Positions 1-13,940 of a stretch of DNA of 64,000 nucleotides are shown piece by piece. The position numbers and the translations under genes are program-made. The stretch's first letter is position 1; each line of letters begins with the position of its first letter. A model generated the notes under the pieces. That model did no database searches. It saw only the letters and a program-made list of their open reading frames with translations, and was not told the DNA's origin. The DNA is from Acridotheres tristis. Lineage: Eukaryota > Chordata > Aves > Passeriformes > Sturnidae. The DNA is taken from the NCBI GenBank assembly GCA_037013685.1, contig CM072894.1:9302841-9366840 (forward strand). The letters run 5' to 3'.

Positions 1-3000
1 TCATTCACTGCTAATCTCATGACAAGCATACAAGCAACCCCAGCTGGACCTGGGGTTCTCGATTGTGTTGGCACTGTGATTGTTTGAAACTGAATTCCAG
101 GCCCATCTCCCTGATGCTGCCATGCCATAAAGGGGCAGTTTTTATATCCAACTTATAAAGCATTTGTCATCCTCTGGATGTTAAAGAATTTTAGCAAGTG
201 ATGTGTGAGTTTAGAACGTGAGGATGAATAAGGTATGAGCTTGGAAAGAAAGAAACTTTAAAATGCCTTCTAGCTTTTTGACTCCAAAGGACTTGAAGTA
301 AGGAAACAACAATCAAATCCTGTTTTGTCACTTACTCATGTCAAGTGCCAGTAGCCATTACCATTCCTTCAGCCTTTCTGTCCATATTCTCAGCTGTTCT
401 CATCATTAATTAAGCCAAATATGCTGGCTCTGTTTAGAACCTCTGTAGTTATAATTCAACTCTTAATACCAGTAATTAGTCATACCTTCTTGAAATTCAT
501 CTCTCCACTGGAAATGGCACTGGTAACTAGACTTTGCTTTTTCTTTTTGCTTGTCTCTTTCTGTATCTATTATATTTAAATTGTTTTGATTTGTTTTATG
601 GATATGGGCTGAAAAGTAGAAGTAATTTTAAGTGTCAGGCAGAAAAATTTAATTCAAGGAACTGAATTTTCAGACTTAACTCGTGATGGATCAGAAAGGT
701 TTTGTGGGGTTTTTTTTTGTCCTAAGTATTAAAATGCCCCATAATATTTACTTCATTGCTCTGTTTCACAGTTAATGTTTTATCAAGAAAAGTTAAGAAA
801 TCAAATAGTTTACAAAAGCATAATGACCAACTGTGTTTGGAATTTCTCATTATCTGCACAGCAAAGTGGGAAACTCAGAGGGGCTAGTTTTTAAATTAAC
901 TACCTCAGCCATGTGATCTAGCAAAGCCTCCAAAAAATGAAAAGTATGTTTAATCTGGTAATGACTTTTTTGATCTCTTACTACCAAAGCAACATAATTA
1001 GTGTTGATTTCTGGAAAGTTTCTCTCTGAAATCCACTTAATTCTCAATAACATGCAAAAATTCTCCCTTAAACCTCTATAGCAAAAATTTAAGGCTGAAT
1101 TTTTTGAGCCCAGGTGCCCAAAGCCTACTGAAATCTAATTGCAACAAATTGACTTTCACAAAAGGCCTAGCTCAACATGTTGTCTTCCAGTACTTTCAAT
1201 TAAAGACACATTTTGACTTTACTGTGGCTGTAACTGCAATGACAGGAAGCTGTGATGTTTAAAATAGAACCCAATAGTTTATTACCAGGATTGCATCTTC
1301 CTGACACCTTGATGTTCCTCTTCTCCCCTACCCCTCATCTGCTGCAGCTCTTGAAAAGGATCCATGCAGAGAGTGGCATCTCCAGCCTTTGGCCCATCTC
1401 CCTGCAACTGAGGTCATTAAGCTCTTCTCAAACTACAGTGAACTTGGCAGGGGGCAGCTTTCCATATTCAGCATCAGAACATCTCCTGTTGTTCCATACT
1501 TCTATCTAGGCCTGCTGAGGGTTGGGGTTTTTGGGTTGGGATGGGGTTTTTGCACTCAGTTTGGTGGTCAGGCTGTGTTATTGGTACTGCAGAGAATGGA
1601 TAACCATGGTTAGTCAGTGTTTGAACACCTCAGTCATGTCATTAACTCGCTTTCCTAGCTGGTGTGGGGCAAAGGTTTCCTTTGTACTCTTTATCCAGCC
1701 TCTGTTTTGGAGTTTCTCTGTGATGCTGGTGCAGGAATACTGATGCCTTTTACATCATAACTTATTCTGCCATTCCTAATTAGTCTATGGTGGAGTTTTT
1801 TGGGGTTGGTTTCCTTTTTTTTTTTCTTAGTGGTGCTGGCTTGCTCTCGGCTTTGTTTATGGCCTGTAATTAGCTGTAGGTTTTCAGTAGCTTTATATGG
1901 ACCTACAGTTAGCTTGGACTCTCAGCATCATAATTCCAAGTATTCTATCCTTAGCTCTTCTAATAGCTTCTCATAAATGAGTTCATATATATGTCACTTA
2001 ATAATTATACATAATATATATTGAGTAAACCTGGCAATAAAGCCACTCACAGCTTCTTCTAGACTCTCCAATGAAAATAGTTCTGTTCTTTGTAATTTTG
2101 GGGGTGTGGTTCAGAGGTTTTGAGTTGGGTTTTTGGTTTCGCTTGTGTCTCAGTTATGTTTGTTTGGGATTTTTTAAAATGATCCTGCTAATCTGTTGCT
2201 AAATCCAGATGATGCTGGTACACGTGACAAGCAGTGAATGTTACTGAAGCAATTTCTGTGTTCTTACTTTACTTCGTTTTAATTCAATATCCCTATAAGC
2301 TGGTAGTTTTCCCACTTATGATCACTGATGCAGAGAGGTAATGCAATAGCTCCATCTTTTCAATACTGCACTTGGGTCCAACTCACAGGTACTTTCCACA
2401 TGGTAATGGTGCCCAGCTCTAGGCTGAATGCATATCTTCAACTGTTTTGAATGGTAAAGCTTTCTGCATCAAAATAAATTGTGTGCATGTTTGCTGTCTG
2501 GCAAACACATCCATATCCCATATCACATCCGGTTTTTAGATTTAAACGTTCCACATAAAACTCTCACCTAACAATGGTCATGAGCTGTGGAGCTCCAATC
2601 CATAGCTAAGATCAGCATACCTTATAGATGAAGAGTTACTCAGATTTTGTTTGGGCCCATCTCAAAAAAGTCCATGCTAATAGAAATTTTCCATCTTTTT
2701 TCTGCTGCCACTCTCCCAGAGCATTTACAATGTTTGCTTACCTTGGGGCTCAGGAGGGAAGCAGTCTTTCCAGCCAAGCTGCTGTGTTAGCCTTTAATCA
2801 GTTGTTGGGAGGAGCCATAGCTAAAACTTTTACTTTTTTCCTAGATTGATGACTTCCTGGCTTTCCCTCATTCTTTGTTTCTTCCTCACAATCCCAAACC
2901 TGTGCTTTTGGATCTGAAAGGTACGGAGGGCTTTGGAGGTCCATGCAGCAAAGATGAAAGACTCTTCAGCAGAGCTCGACTTAGGAGCTAAAGGGAACAG

Positions 3001-5675
3001 CAAAGGCTAATCAGGAGACTGCTTTTATCAAACTTTTTCTAGTCTGTAGTGGTAAAAGTCTAAAACATTTAAACTTACCAATAGCTTTAAAAGCTGGATA
3101 GATTTTCTTTCTTTGAAGCTTTTTCCAAAAGCACAGGATAACTTTGGAAACTGCAGACAAGCTTCCTGGAGCTCCATCCAGTCTGCAGCAGAGCTGGTAC
3201 TTTTATTCTATCTTCTTTATGTTTTGGACATGCTAGAAGAAGATTGAGAGCCTAAAGAGGTTGCATTTCTGCAGAACTGTCAGCATAATTTCCTATGCTC
3301 CAACAAGGCACTTCTACTACCTCTGAAACTGCCTCTCTGGAACCATGACACTGATTTAGCTCCAGCTGGTTTAGCATGACAGGCAAGACCTTCTTACCTG
3401 CAGATATTGGGGCTTAATATAAGAAAATACATACTCCATAAAATAAAGATGATAATCATAAACTTGGGGAAACAAGCTGGGGGGGCATAATGAAAAGTTT
3501 CTAAGTAAGTGGAAAAAAATGTCTTTTCCACTGGAATATATTTTCATTTTTTACCAGAAATTACCTAACTCCTCCCAATCTTTAACCAGAGTAGCCACAA
3601 CTCAAATAATTTGCCTGCACCATCCTCTCTGTCCCCTGCATCCAGTCACAACCAAAGGCCATGAGGAACAGCTACTATGACCAGTCCTACAGAGCCACAT
3701 TTGCCCAGCTGCTCTGCCCTCAGGATCTCTGCACTATGTTCCAGTACCTAATGTAGATAAGGAAGCAAATCATCACACTGCCTCATCTTAAAGGGGAAGC
3801 TTTTCCAATTTTGGATCAGTGATTTCTTGTCCCAGATGTTTGTTTCCCTTGTCCCTTTTTTCCTAACTCAAAAGTTGGAAATATTGTCAGGAATACATTC
3901 CTTCAGAAAAGGACAAGATAATGTAATACACAGTGCCAATAAATCTAGTGGCTTCCATAAACTCCTTATGAACACATGCAGTTTGCAGGAATGCTTTTTA
4001 ATTCAGATGATTAAAGAGCATATAAACAGACAGATCATGCTTAAACTGTGTGTACACATGGGTGTAGATTTTAAGGATGGAAGAGAGCCTAAAAAATTCT
4101 TAAACTTTACAAGTATTTTAACTAGGCTTTACAAACTACTTTCACTTTGGACTTGGGCCCAGAGTAACCATATTATGATTTCTTGGCATGAAACTACAGC
4201 TCTGATAGTTTAATTCTTCTCTGAATGACTAACACTTTACCAAAAACTTTATTTAAGCACAGAAGAATGGGTGACCTTCAAACAAATCATTTCTCAGTAC
4301 CTGAGAACCTGGCTAGGAACAGTGCAGGAAGCACATGGAGCTGGGCATTGTACCATGAACACCATCTCTTCCTTCCATCCTGCTCCTCATGCCTCCTCTC
4401 TGATTGGTGTCACTGCAGGGAAGTATCTCCACCTGATTCTTTGTGAGAACAAAGGGCTTCTCTACGTGTTTGCAAACCAGTTTACTCCTTGCAGCCTCTC
4501 AAAGTGGTTCACCAGGTGGTGCTTTTCTTGCCAAAAGGGAGGCTAAGCTCAGCTCTTGGGTTCCTGTTGACTTCCAGACTCACTGGGAACTGGATGCCCT
4601 GAGAGTTCTGAGTAAAGCAAAAAGATGCATCCTTGGTTACCAAATATTTCTTATCTACCATCACCCTTTAGCTGCTCATTGGTAAAATAGGTAAGTGACT
4701 GTAATATGCTTGGTAAATGCTTGGGGGAATGCCAAACAGTAAAACAAACGTTTCCACATTTATTTGAGTTTTTTCCTTGCTCACAAAAGCCTAGGTTTCA
4801 AATATGCTGTGAGCATGGAGTTTTGATATTCATGTTGCTGCTATCTGAATAGGAGTGAAATAGGCTTTGCACTGCAGTGGGGAAGTGTGTCTGGTCTGGA
4901 GAGAGAGACACATATGTTGGAATTAACACCTGCACAATTCAGAAAACACATTTCCTCCAAACCATCAATAGCCTTGCACATTGGCAGCTTCTCTGTCAAA
5001 AAAATTGACTGTTACAGGGACAGCTACTCACTGTCAGTCAGCTCAAACCAGAGAGCTGCTGGATTAGAGGAGATGGCACCTCCTCTCCTTGAGAATCTGC
5101 TGAAGCCCAGATTTCAGTGTGGTGCTGCTCCTGCTGGGCATCAGCACTCTGCTTGGACTTCTCTATATGCAAGGAGTTCCTCAGTTACCTTCCTTCAGTG
5201 CTAATTAGCCAAATTCATGTGCAGTACTGCTGAGTGAAGCAGCTCCAGGTATAGGCTCTGTGGAGATGACTTTGCCCTCAGAAAATAGTCAGATTTTAAT
5301 TAGACAGATTTTAATCAGACTGTGTGGCTTTAGATGGCCATTAATAGTGACCTTGGTGGGAGACTGTCCTAACACCTTGGGATCTTGCTCAGTCTCACTT
5401 CTTCACCTGGTGGGCATCCACATGAAAAAACAGAGAAGGCTTACAATTTTGTGATCCTTCAACACCAGGCTATCTGGTTGTGAAATGCAGAGGGAGGCAA
5501 AAGCTGCACTTGATAATAAGTATATTAACTATTAAATGCATACCCTGCAGCATGGTGTTCTTTCCAATAAAACAGGCGGCAACAAAACCAGATTGCTCTG
5601 GATAGGGAGCGTCCAACAGCCCAAACTGGATTTTGGCAGGATGAACAGCACAAACAGTAACAGGCCCTCTCTTGT

Positions 5676-5698
5676 AAAAAAAAAAAAAAAAAAAAAAA
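5676..5698 (+). repeat. Poly(A) tract, 23 A
   Basis: Uninterrupted run of 23 A on the plus strand. No processed gene copy was recognised directly upstream, so a retroposed tail is not supported. Confidence 0.9.
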
Positions 5699-7120
5699 GA
5701 CATTAAATTGTTAATGCCACTATATAATCAGAGCTTTGATCTTGATTCAAAGAAAAGAAACCTCAAGCCAGTAGCTGAAATCTCTACAGCCAGCAAAGGC
5801 ATTGATTTTACACTGGCACAGAATAAGCTTCATGGTGCTGTCTGCTGCTAGCTCTCCCACTCTGCTTGGCCTAAGCCTACCTACTTAATCTACAAAATCT
5901 AAGAGGTTTGGATTTTATTGATCATCAAAGACCCTTAGAGTTTTAAAATGCATTCTAAAAAAGAGATGAGAACCCTCCATTCTCCAAGAAAGGATGTCTC
6001 ATGGCAGATCCTAGCCATCATTCCCCTTGCTTCCCAAGAAAATCTGAAATTATTTGTTTAATAAGTTTGCTTTGGTATTAATTTCCTTAATGGATAGCTC
6101 TGTTTGGAGCTCTCATTCTTTCAGTGACATGTTGTGTGTCAAATCGTAAATGTTCCAAATCTTACCTTTATGAAAAAAAAATTAATTCTCTCGCTACTTC
6201 TTGTGTGAGAGCGTGTAGAACCTGGAGGTTCTCTGACCGTCCTCCAGACAGTTAAAAAGTGGCTTCCAGGCCTGTACTTTTAGTGTATGTGGGGTTTTGT
6301 TAAACAGCCTTTACAGAACTCAGCTGGTAAATGCAAGGTGAGTTACAAGGGCAACTGAGTTACAGCAATGAAGGGAGAGCTTCAACAAGTCGAGGCATTA
6401 AAATGACTGGGATTACAGCAAAAGTTAAGTAGTCTGTGTCTTCAGTATTCAGGCCTTAAGTAACAGCTTTGCTTCTGCTGTAAAGGATTCCTTGCACAGC
6501 TCCTGTTTTTCTTCCCGAGCATTCTGAAATATATTTCTATCTTGAGTCTGGTTTGTGGTGTATCTCAGAAAAAGAGTTGTACCAAGGTAGATCTTAAAAA
6601 GTAAAAAATAAAGCCACTGCTTATGTTTATTATGTGAGAGGCAATTTGGACATTTTTTTCCAGGAATCCACCCTCATTATATAGTGATGTTTTCCCAAAT
6701 TTCTTTGGCTGCTTTGGGTGTCTCTTTCACAGAAGATGTGTCTATTTTTACTTGCCCTGCACTCGAATCTGTTTCTTTTTTATCAGCAAATATCTATTCA
6801 TTGGTCCCATCTAACTTTTAAATCTATCTGCATTAAAATGTGTATCACTCATTAACTCGGGGTTTGTACATAAATTAAAACCTCCTGTATCTCCTGTAGC
6901 AGTGTTATTCTTTGTGCTTATTGCATCACCTAAAAATAGAATAACATTTCATTTATAGCAGATATCTGAATTTGTATCCCTTAACTATTTCTTAGTTCAA
7001 TCAGTAAATTTTTGCAATTAGATTATACTTGAAGTCCTGTGAGTTTGACAGTGTATTTATGTTCAGAATATTCTGTTTCCAAACTTGGTGGGTGTGGAGG
7101 TTTTTTTGTTTGGGTTTGGT

Positions 7121-7150
7121 TTTGTTTGTTTGTTTGTTTGTTTGTTTGTT
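7121..7150 (+). repeat. (TTTG)n microsatellite
   Basis: About seven TTTG units, preceded by a degenerate T/G-rich stretch from about 7100. Confidence 0.9.
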
Positions 7151-9220
7151 CTTCGTGCAAGAAATAAAAGGTTTCTGACTATTTTGTAAGAACTTTGAGA
7201 ATTATTTAGATAGAAAACTCACAGGTCTACAAGCCTGGACTGTATTAGCCTTAACCCTAAAAGGAAAGTCCAGCATCCAGACGACAGTTCATATTTAAAT
7301 ATGAATTTTTAGTAAGCTACTTGCTGTTGTTTTCTGTCCTATAAATCTACTTGAGAGATAATATTTGAGCAGCTCTGCTAACTGCTCAGTAATCATGATG
7401 ATTTTTTACTTCTCAGAGTACTAAAATATTCTCTATGTTGGTATGTTCACACATACATTTGTTTTTTCACACAATTTAAAAATCTTTCCATGAATAATAT
7501 AATTTCTTGTAATAAAATAAGATGTTCATGGCAAAGCATTATATTATACAGAGAAAGTAGTATTGCAAAAATGAAAGGTAACCTTGATCATCTAAATTAG
7601 GTCTTGAAAATTAATGCTGATCTGTAATCTTTGCCCAGGAGAAACGTAATAAGTCTTCACAAACAGTTACATCAGATTTCTAGCATTTTATCTAAGTATG
7701 TAACTCTAACCCAGCTGAATACTTAGCACTCAAATATGGGTTTGTAATGGGGAGCATTTAATTTGTTTCAGTTACCTGTACAAATAATTCTAATCTACAG
7801 ATCAGTTGCCCTGGTTTCAATAACAGGTATATTTAACACTGCAAAATGTATGTGTCTAATCTTGGCTTGCAGCGTTGAAGCAGCTTATTTAGACAGACAG
7901 ATACCTGATGGATATTTAGTATCTCAGATATGTTTATCACACTAATTCTATTACGTTTATAATACTAATTCTATTTAGTTAAATGTGCAATTTTTCCAGA
8001 AGATATATAAAGATATTAGTATCATGTCTGAACAAACGATCTGTAATTAGTTCCTGTCCAAATTGACGTAAAAGCAACAGGAAAGAAATTAACTCTCGTA
8101 ATTCTTTGATAGTTGATGTTCTATTGTCTGATGCGAGGAAAAAAAAAAGGAAATAATTTATTACTACTATAATCTTATTTCTGTAGCATAGAAACTGCCT
8201 CACAGTTACATAACCATGTCCTTTGCACACTTTGGTGTCCTTTGTTTGTAAATCATCTCAGGGGAATCCACTAAGCCACTACTGGCAGTCGGAGGCAGGA
8301 ATTATAAGGAGTTTTCATGATAAGCTTTTTCCAAAAGTGCCCTGTTTCATGGTCAGTTCCTGGTAACAGTATCATGTAAACATCCTCCACGTGTTTTAGA
8401 CCTCCTTATCCATAAAATGTTGTGCCAGTAGTCTTCTGTGGCACTGCTGTGGAAGGAGAGACTTAGGGAATGCTTTACATCTATTAGAGTAAAATCTCGA
8501 GTCTCTTTTCACTCCCTGTGAAGACAGAGTCCAGTCATCTCCAGGACAGGCAGTAAGTATAGTGGGATATCTAATTTCTCTCTGTTATCCTTGCTGAGCA
8601 GACAGTATGTTACCAGACTATGACATGGTGGAACACCATAAACTTCTACAAAATTCTTAAGAAAGTTGCAGGTACAGAGTAAGTATTTGAGTTTGCTCCA
8701 AAGTCCTTAACTCTAAGGATGTAGGTGTAAACCCAAGGCTGAAAAATTGGCTTACTTTATAAAACAGGAGTTAAAAGAAATCAATTAGCTTGTCCTGTCC
8801 CACAGATTGTGAAATATCAGGGAGAGCAAAGAGAGAGAAGTAATCCTTCAGTTTGTAAAGAGAAGCAATAAACATGGAAATACAGGCTCACACTTTTGGA
8901 TTAAAATTTGTTGTGCGCATGAAATACTCTTCCAGGAAATCAGTTCACGGTTGAGAAACATGCTACCAGATGTAATAATGATATATGGGACCATCTCTTG
9001 TATTAATTCAAAAGTGCTTTAAGTTTTGCAATATCTTCACTTGGGAGGGTTGGATGTTAAAGCTCTAAGCAGAGCTTTATGAGGTGAAAGCATGTTGCAC
9101 ATTAAATGCACTTGGCAGCTGGATGAACAGCACAAGGCTGGCTCCCAGTATGTGCCATTTACTTTGCCATTTACTTTGCAAATAGGGAGCTTGATAAGTG
9201 AAAACCTGACAGTTGATTGC

Positions 9221-9238
9221 AAAAAAAAAAAAAAAAAA
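9221..9238 (+). repeat. Poly(A) tract, 18 A
   Basis: Uninterrupted run of 18 A; no associated retrocopy was recognised. Confidence 0.9.
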
Positions 9239-12200
9239 GGCATGTATGGAATAAGAGAAGAATATAGCTGGATCAGCTGTATTTAGTTTGAGCAGTAATG
9301 AATGAGAGAACTATGCTGTCAGTGTGTTCATCATCAGCCTTTAATGACACACCATGACTATTTGCCCATCATTCATGTGTAGAGTGTCAATGTGTAGAGT
9401 GTCTGGCATGTGCTCAGAAGCAGCTCCAAAAGAAACAAGCAAATTACATCACTTCCTCTTGAACTGTTCTCTAGGGTTGGTTTAGACGTTAAACAGATTA
9501 GCAGTAATGTGAAAGTGGTAGAGCAGGAGGTTACGTAGTTGTCCAAATGGATTCATCCAACACCTGCATTTAAAAAGGATTATTATAAACTGGTTACATT
9601 CTGATGAGGCAAGGAATGTTTTAAGTATGCATAAAAGTGATTTGTGAAATGTGTTACATAATTAAAAATTTAATTTGGCAGTGATGCATCATCTGTAGCT
9701 AAAATCAAGCAGTGGTAAGGGCTGCCACCTCAAGTCAGATACCAAATCTAGGGGTGGCAATATCACAGTGTCACCCAAAAAGAATTTTTGGAGGGAAAGG
9801 GTTCAAGGAGCAGAAGTGATAGTCTTCACAAATGTACTTCTACAAAATGCAGTGTTTAATTTCATGTAAGGTCTGATCTTGGATAAACTGCAGGTAAACT
9901 GAGTTATGCAATTAAATCAGGCTGGCAGGTTGCATATGCACATGAAGTATCAGGTTGCATGACAAGCTGTGTGAAAACAGCATCAGACCGGATCTTGAAT
10001 TGCTCAAAAAGAAAGGATGCTTTACATCACAGCAGGTTAAAACTTCAGCTGGGATTCTGGAGCACCATTAGCATAATCTGATTACTGTCTAGGCAGGTGA
10101 TGGTTGCTCCTGGATGGGCCTAAAGGAAATGAACGCTTTTAAAGCATCAAGGAGTGCTCAGTGGAAGGGGGGAGGAATTCTGAAGTTATTTGGGACTGAA
10201 TGAATATTACAAAATAATCAATGCTGATCAATTTTAAGGAGTGTCTTGCCTGTTCAGATTTCTTAAGATTTTAAGTACTGCTTAACCTTTCACTCTATCA
10301 AACTTGTCCTTATATCCATTGCCCTTATGATTTCTTACTTGGTCCAAGAGGCATATTTGGGGGGCAAGGGGTGTTGGGTTGCTTGGTTCGTTTTGGCGTT
10401 TTTTTAGTATTTCTGATTATTATCTTCTCTCACATCATTTGGTATATTCTCATTATTCCCTCTAACTAATTCTATTGAGCTCCCATTTTGACACTAATAT
10501 CTCATTCAGGTGTTGAAGAAGTACTGGCTATTAAATTCTTTCAAAGGAAAGCCATGAGTTGTACTCCTTCCTTCTAAAGGAAATTATGATTTACAGGCAA
10601 AGAGCCAGGGTGAAATTGACTGTCAAAAATTCTGTATTGTGTTTCCAGTTGTGCATCTCTCCTGGTGTGTAACTTACTGGGATTTTCTTGTGCTTCTAAT
10701 TTCAAGCTTCAAGCTTAGGCATTGCAATGCTTGTCTTAATTCTGTCTAGCATAGTTTAATTATTTGCATTCATTTACAAGCCTTGTTTCTCAGACCAGTA
10801 GAAATTATATTGTTAATTAATTGTGTCTAACTGAAACATCAAGTGGGCTTTTTGGTCCATACAGGAAAACTACTAAAAACTAAAGACAGTAAATTTTTTT
10901 TTAATACCAGATATATTAAACGGCTTTTAGGTTTTGCATTACTCATCACTGGTTTTAAGTCACTTTTAGTTCCTCTGCATAGGGTGTGAGTAGCTCCAGG
11001 AATGACAGTGTGCTGTTCTTTTTTAATGTCATCATTTATAATACAGTTAATGCCAAATTGAAACATCAAGTTAGTGTTCAGAACATGATCCTTTAGACAT
11101 AACTGAAAGAGAGTTCTAGAAGAATATTCTTCCTTTATGTCCCTGTCAGTTAAGGCTCAGTTTTCTATTCTGATTAAGGTGAAAAGACAACATCTCTGAG
11201 GTTTTATGTAGGTTGAAGGGCCTGTCTGCTCAAAGCTATGACTTTGCAAGGGCACTCCTTTCTATATACATAATAAATATAGAGAACATCAACTTCCTGT
11301 GCATGAGCTGCAGTAAAGTATCACAGATTTCCAGATAAAAGCCAATCCTGCATGAAAACCCTCATGCAACTGCATGAATCTGCAATAACTGCACGTGAGG
11401 AGTCTGAAGGCTTTCACTGAGAATAGCACCAATATGCCAAAGCGTTCATTTTCACAAAAAAGAGTCTATCTAGGACCTGGAGATTCCTGGGAAGCATGAA
11501 AGTATCACTGGCCAGATATCTCACACCAGTAGATATTGATGGGGATCTCCATGTATGTAACACTTGAATTTTAAGACTGTTAGAGAGTTTGCCAATGCTG
11601 AGGTAATTCTCTGTTGCTAAAGGAACTTCTTAAGACTTTTCCTCAGAGATGTACCAGTGAGAGAAATCTAGATCTGGAGTCTTAATCTACTCAAAGCCTG
11701 GATGTGGGAAGAGGGGCTTCTGAATGACAAATAGTTAGAACTGCTTTCCAAGAGCTTCAGGGACAGTATTATGCAGCCTGGAAATTGCTGAAACTGAAGA
11801 TAAAAAAATCTCTCATAACTTATGTCCCTTGGAAAATTGGTTAAGTATGTCAGAAGAGACACTTCAATATTCTCAAACACTTCCTTTCAGGCATTCTTCA
11901 AGTCAGCAATGGCTTTTGAATTGTCCCTAAAATACTTTGATGCATCAGCCATCCACTTTTGCAAAAGGGAATGTGGGAGCAGAAAGCTTTTTGACACTGC
12001 CAATTCCTTTAGGCACCTGACTCAAGTGACACTTGTATACTGCAGAGTAGTTTCCATTTTCCATTTCAGGTGAAACCTTTTATTTTCTTCTATTAAAGCA
12101 CTGAACATATAATTATGAGCATTTTCTACCTCTTTAATTTTGTCTGGAACTGATTCTGACCCTTTGATTTTAATTACCTTGAGATGATCTTGGACTACAT

Positions 12201-13889
12201 TTTAAAACACTCTGTAAAGCCGACCCATGCTGTATATCTTCATTGTATTTTTCAATTTGAGGGCTCCTGCTGTCCAGTCTTCAGCTATATTTGAACTGCA
12301 TCCCAAGACTGAGGTTTGTAGTTAACACACACTCACACCTCCCACCCCCATCAAGCCTTTCTCTAGAGCAGTACCTCCAATTAATCAGAACCTAATTCCA
12401 GTTCAGACGTGGAGTAGCTGGTAGAGTTATCCCTTCCATCCTCCCAGGAGAGAATTAAGGGCAAGGCAGTGCATCTGGTTAGGAGCATTAGTTGTTCACT
12501 TTGGGCCTTTCTTTTATTATGACTTTTTAAAGTGTACCCATCAGTATAAACAGATGGAGCTCAAAAGAGCAATTAGATTAGCAGAATTTCAAATCTCATG
12601 GCTTTTTATGACTGTATCTGTCTTGTCTTGGCCAAGGAAAAGCAATCATTATAATTCCATCTGCATGAAGATGCTTACCACTTCCTCAACAATTTGTTCA
12701 CTGTTATCTCTATTGGTATGCACTCCCATACCCTTCTCTGATTTCTTACCACTGGTTGCTAACTCTGAGGAAAAGAGCAAGAGGCAGGACTAAGAGAGAG
12801 TTAAATTAGCTCACTTTCACACTCCACCTCCAGGAAATCTGCACGTGAATAAAAGTCTTCAGTAACCAGAAGGGATAATAGAAGAAAAACTCTAGCTCAA
12901 GAGAAGCAAATGTCTGGCTGACTCCTCAGGTGTTCCCTGAAATGCTGTTCTAAATCCATTTCCTCTTACTGTAGACCTAATACTGCTCAATCCATATAGC
13001 TTTGGCATAATTATTGGCTTAACCTTAAACCGTCCTCTCTCACAGAAAAAAGAAAGCACCTTGCCTCTGCACAGATGAGGTGTCAACTCTCCACAGCGAA
13101 GCACTACTCCTGTTACTGCAAGGAGAAACCTCATGCAGATAGTGGAATTAAGCTGGTCTAAAAATACATCCAGCATCTTTAATAGAGAATGACAGATCAC
13201 TGCTGGGATTAAAAATGCAGCTTTACTGCCTGAAAGGGTTTTTCTTGTTCCTGTATTTCATTCTGTGTCCAAAAATTTGCCTGGAAAACTCTAAACTTAG
13301 AGTTGATTGTACTGAATAATGTTCTGAATAAGGAAATAGAAGAAAATATCAACATTAATTTTATCTAACATAAGGAATCCTAAAAACAAACCAGTTACTC
13401 CCACAACAGATATCACACTCTGGAAAGAACCTGGTAATTTATACTTGACAATACAAAGCAGAATGCATGCATTTTCCAGATTTATAACAGGTAAATCATG
13501 AGCCTGTCATTTGTTTTCAACTTATTGATCATTAAAATCATCTGGTAAACCCTCAACCCTTCTAATAAGAAACAACCTGAGAAGTGTCAACCATTGGAGC
13601 CAGAGTCTATGAACAGGCTGAGTGCTGTGTACCTAATTAGGTTTGGCTGAGCTAACTGCATTCTGAGCATATCTTTCCCTGCTTCAGCTATAAGCCCATC
13701 CTCAGGGCACAGGTAGTTTTCTATTCTGACTGTGCTGCCTTAATCTAGTAAACTTCTACCTCTGACCTCAATAAATATTTTATTTTCTTAATAACAAGAT
13801 GCTTGCTTCATTCCTCTGCAAGACCACTTAGCCTGATTCCATCTCTGCATTAAATGTTTTTAGATTTGGGCATCTCTATGAACACAAAC

Positions 13890-13940
13890 ATAGATATAGA
13901 CTAGATAGAGAGATAGAGATATATATGTGAACATATATGT
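13890..13940 (+). repeat. Degenerate GATA / AT simple repeat
   Basis: Irregular GATAGA units grading into an ATATAT stretch; low-complexity DNA. Confidence 0.7.

Noticed and set aside
3827..4213. 128-codon plus-strand open frame
   Set aside because: No motif, no splice context and no codon bias; ordinary intergenic ORF.
12892..13200. 102-codon minus-strand frame that looks protein-like
   Set aside because: Considered as an exon of an unknown gene with the other minus-strand islands, but no shared family, no consistent exon phases and no homologue I can name.
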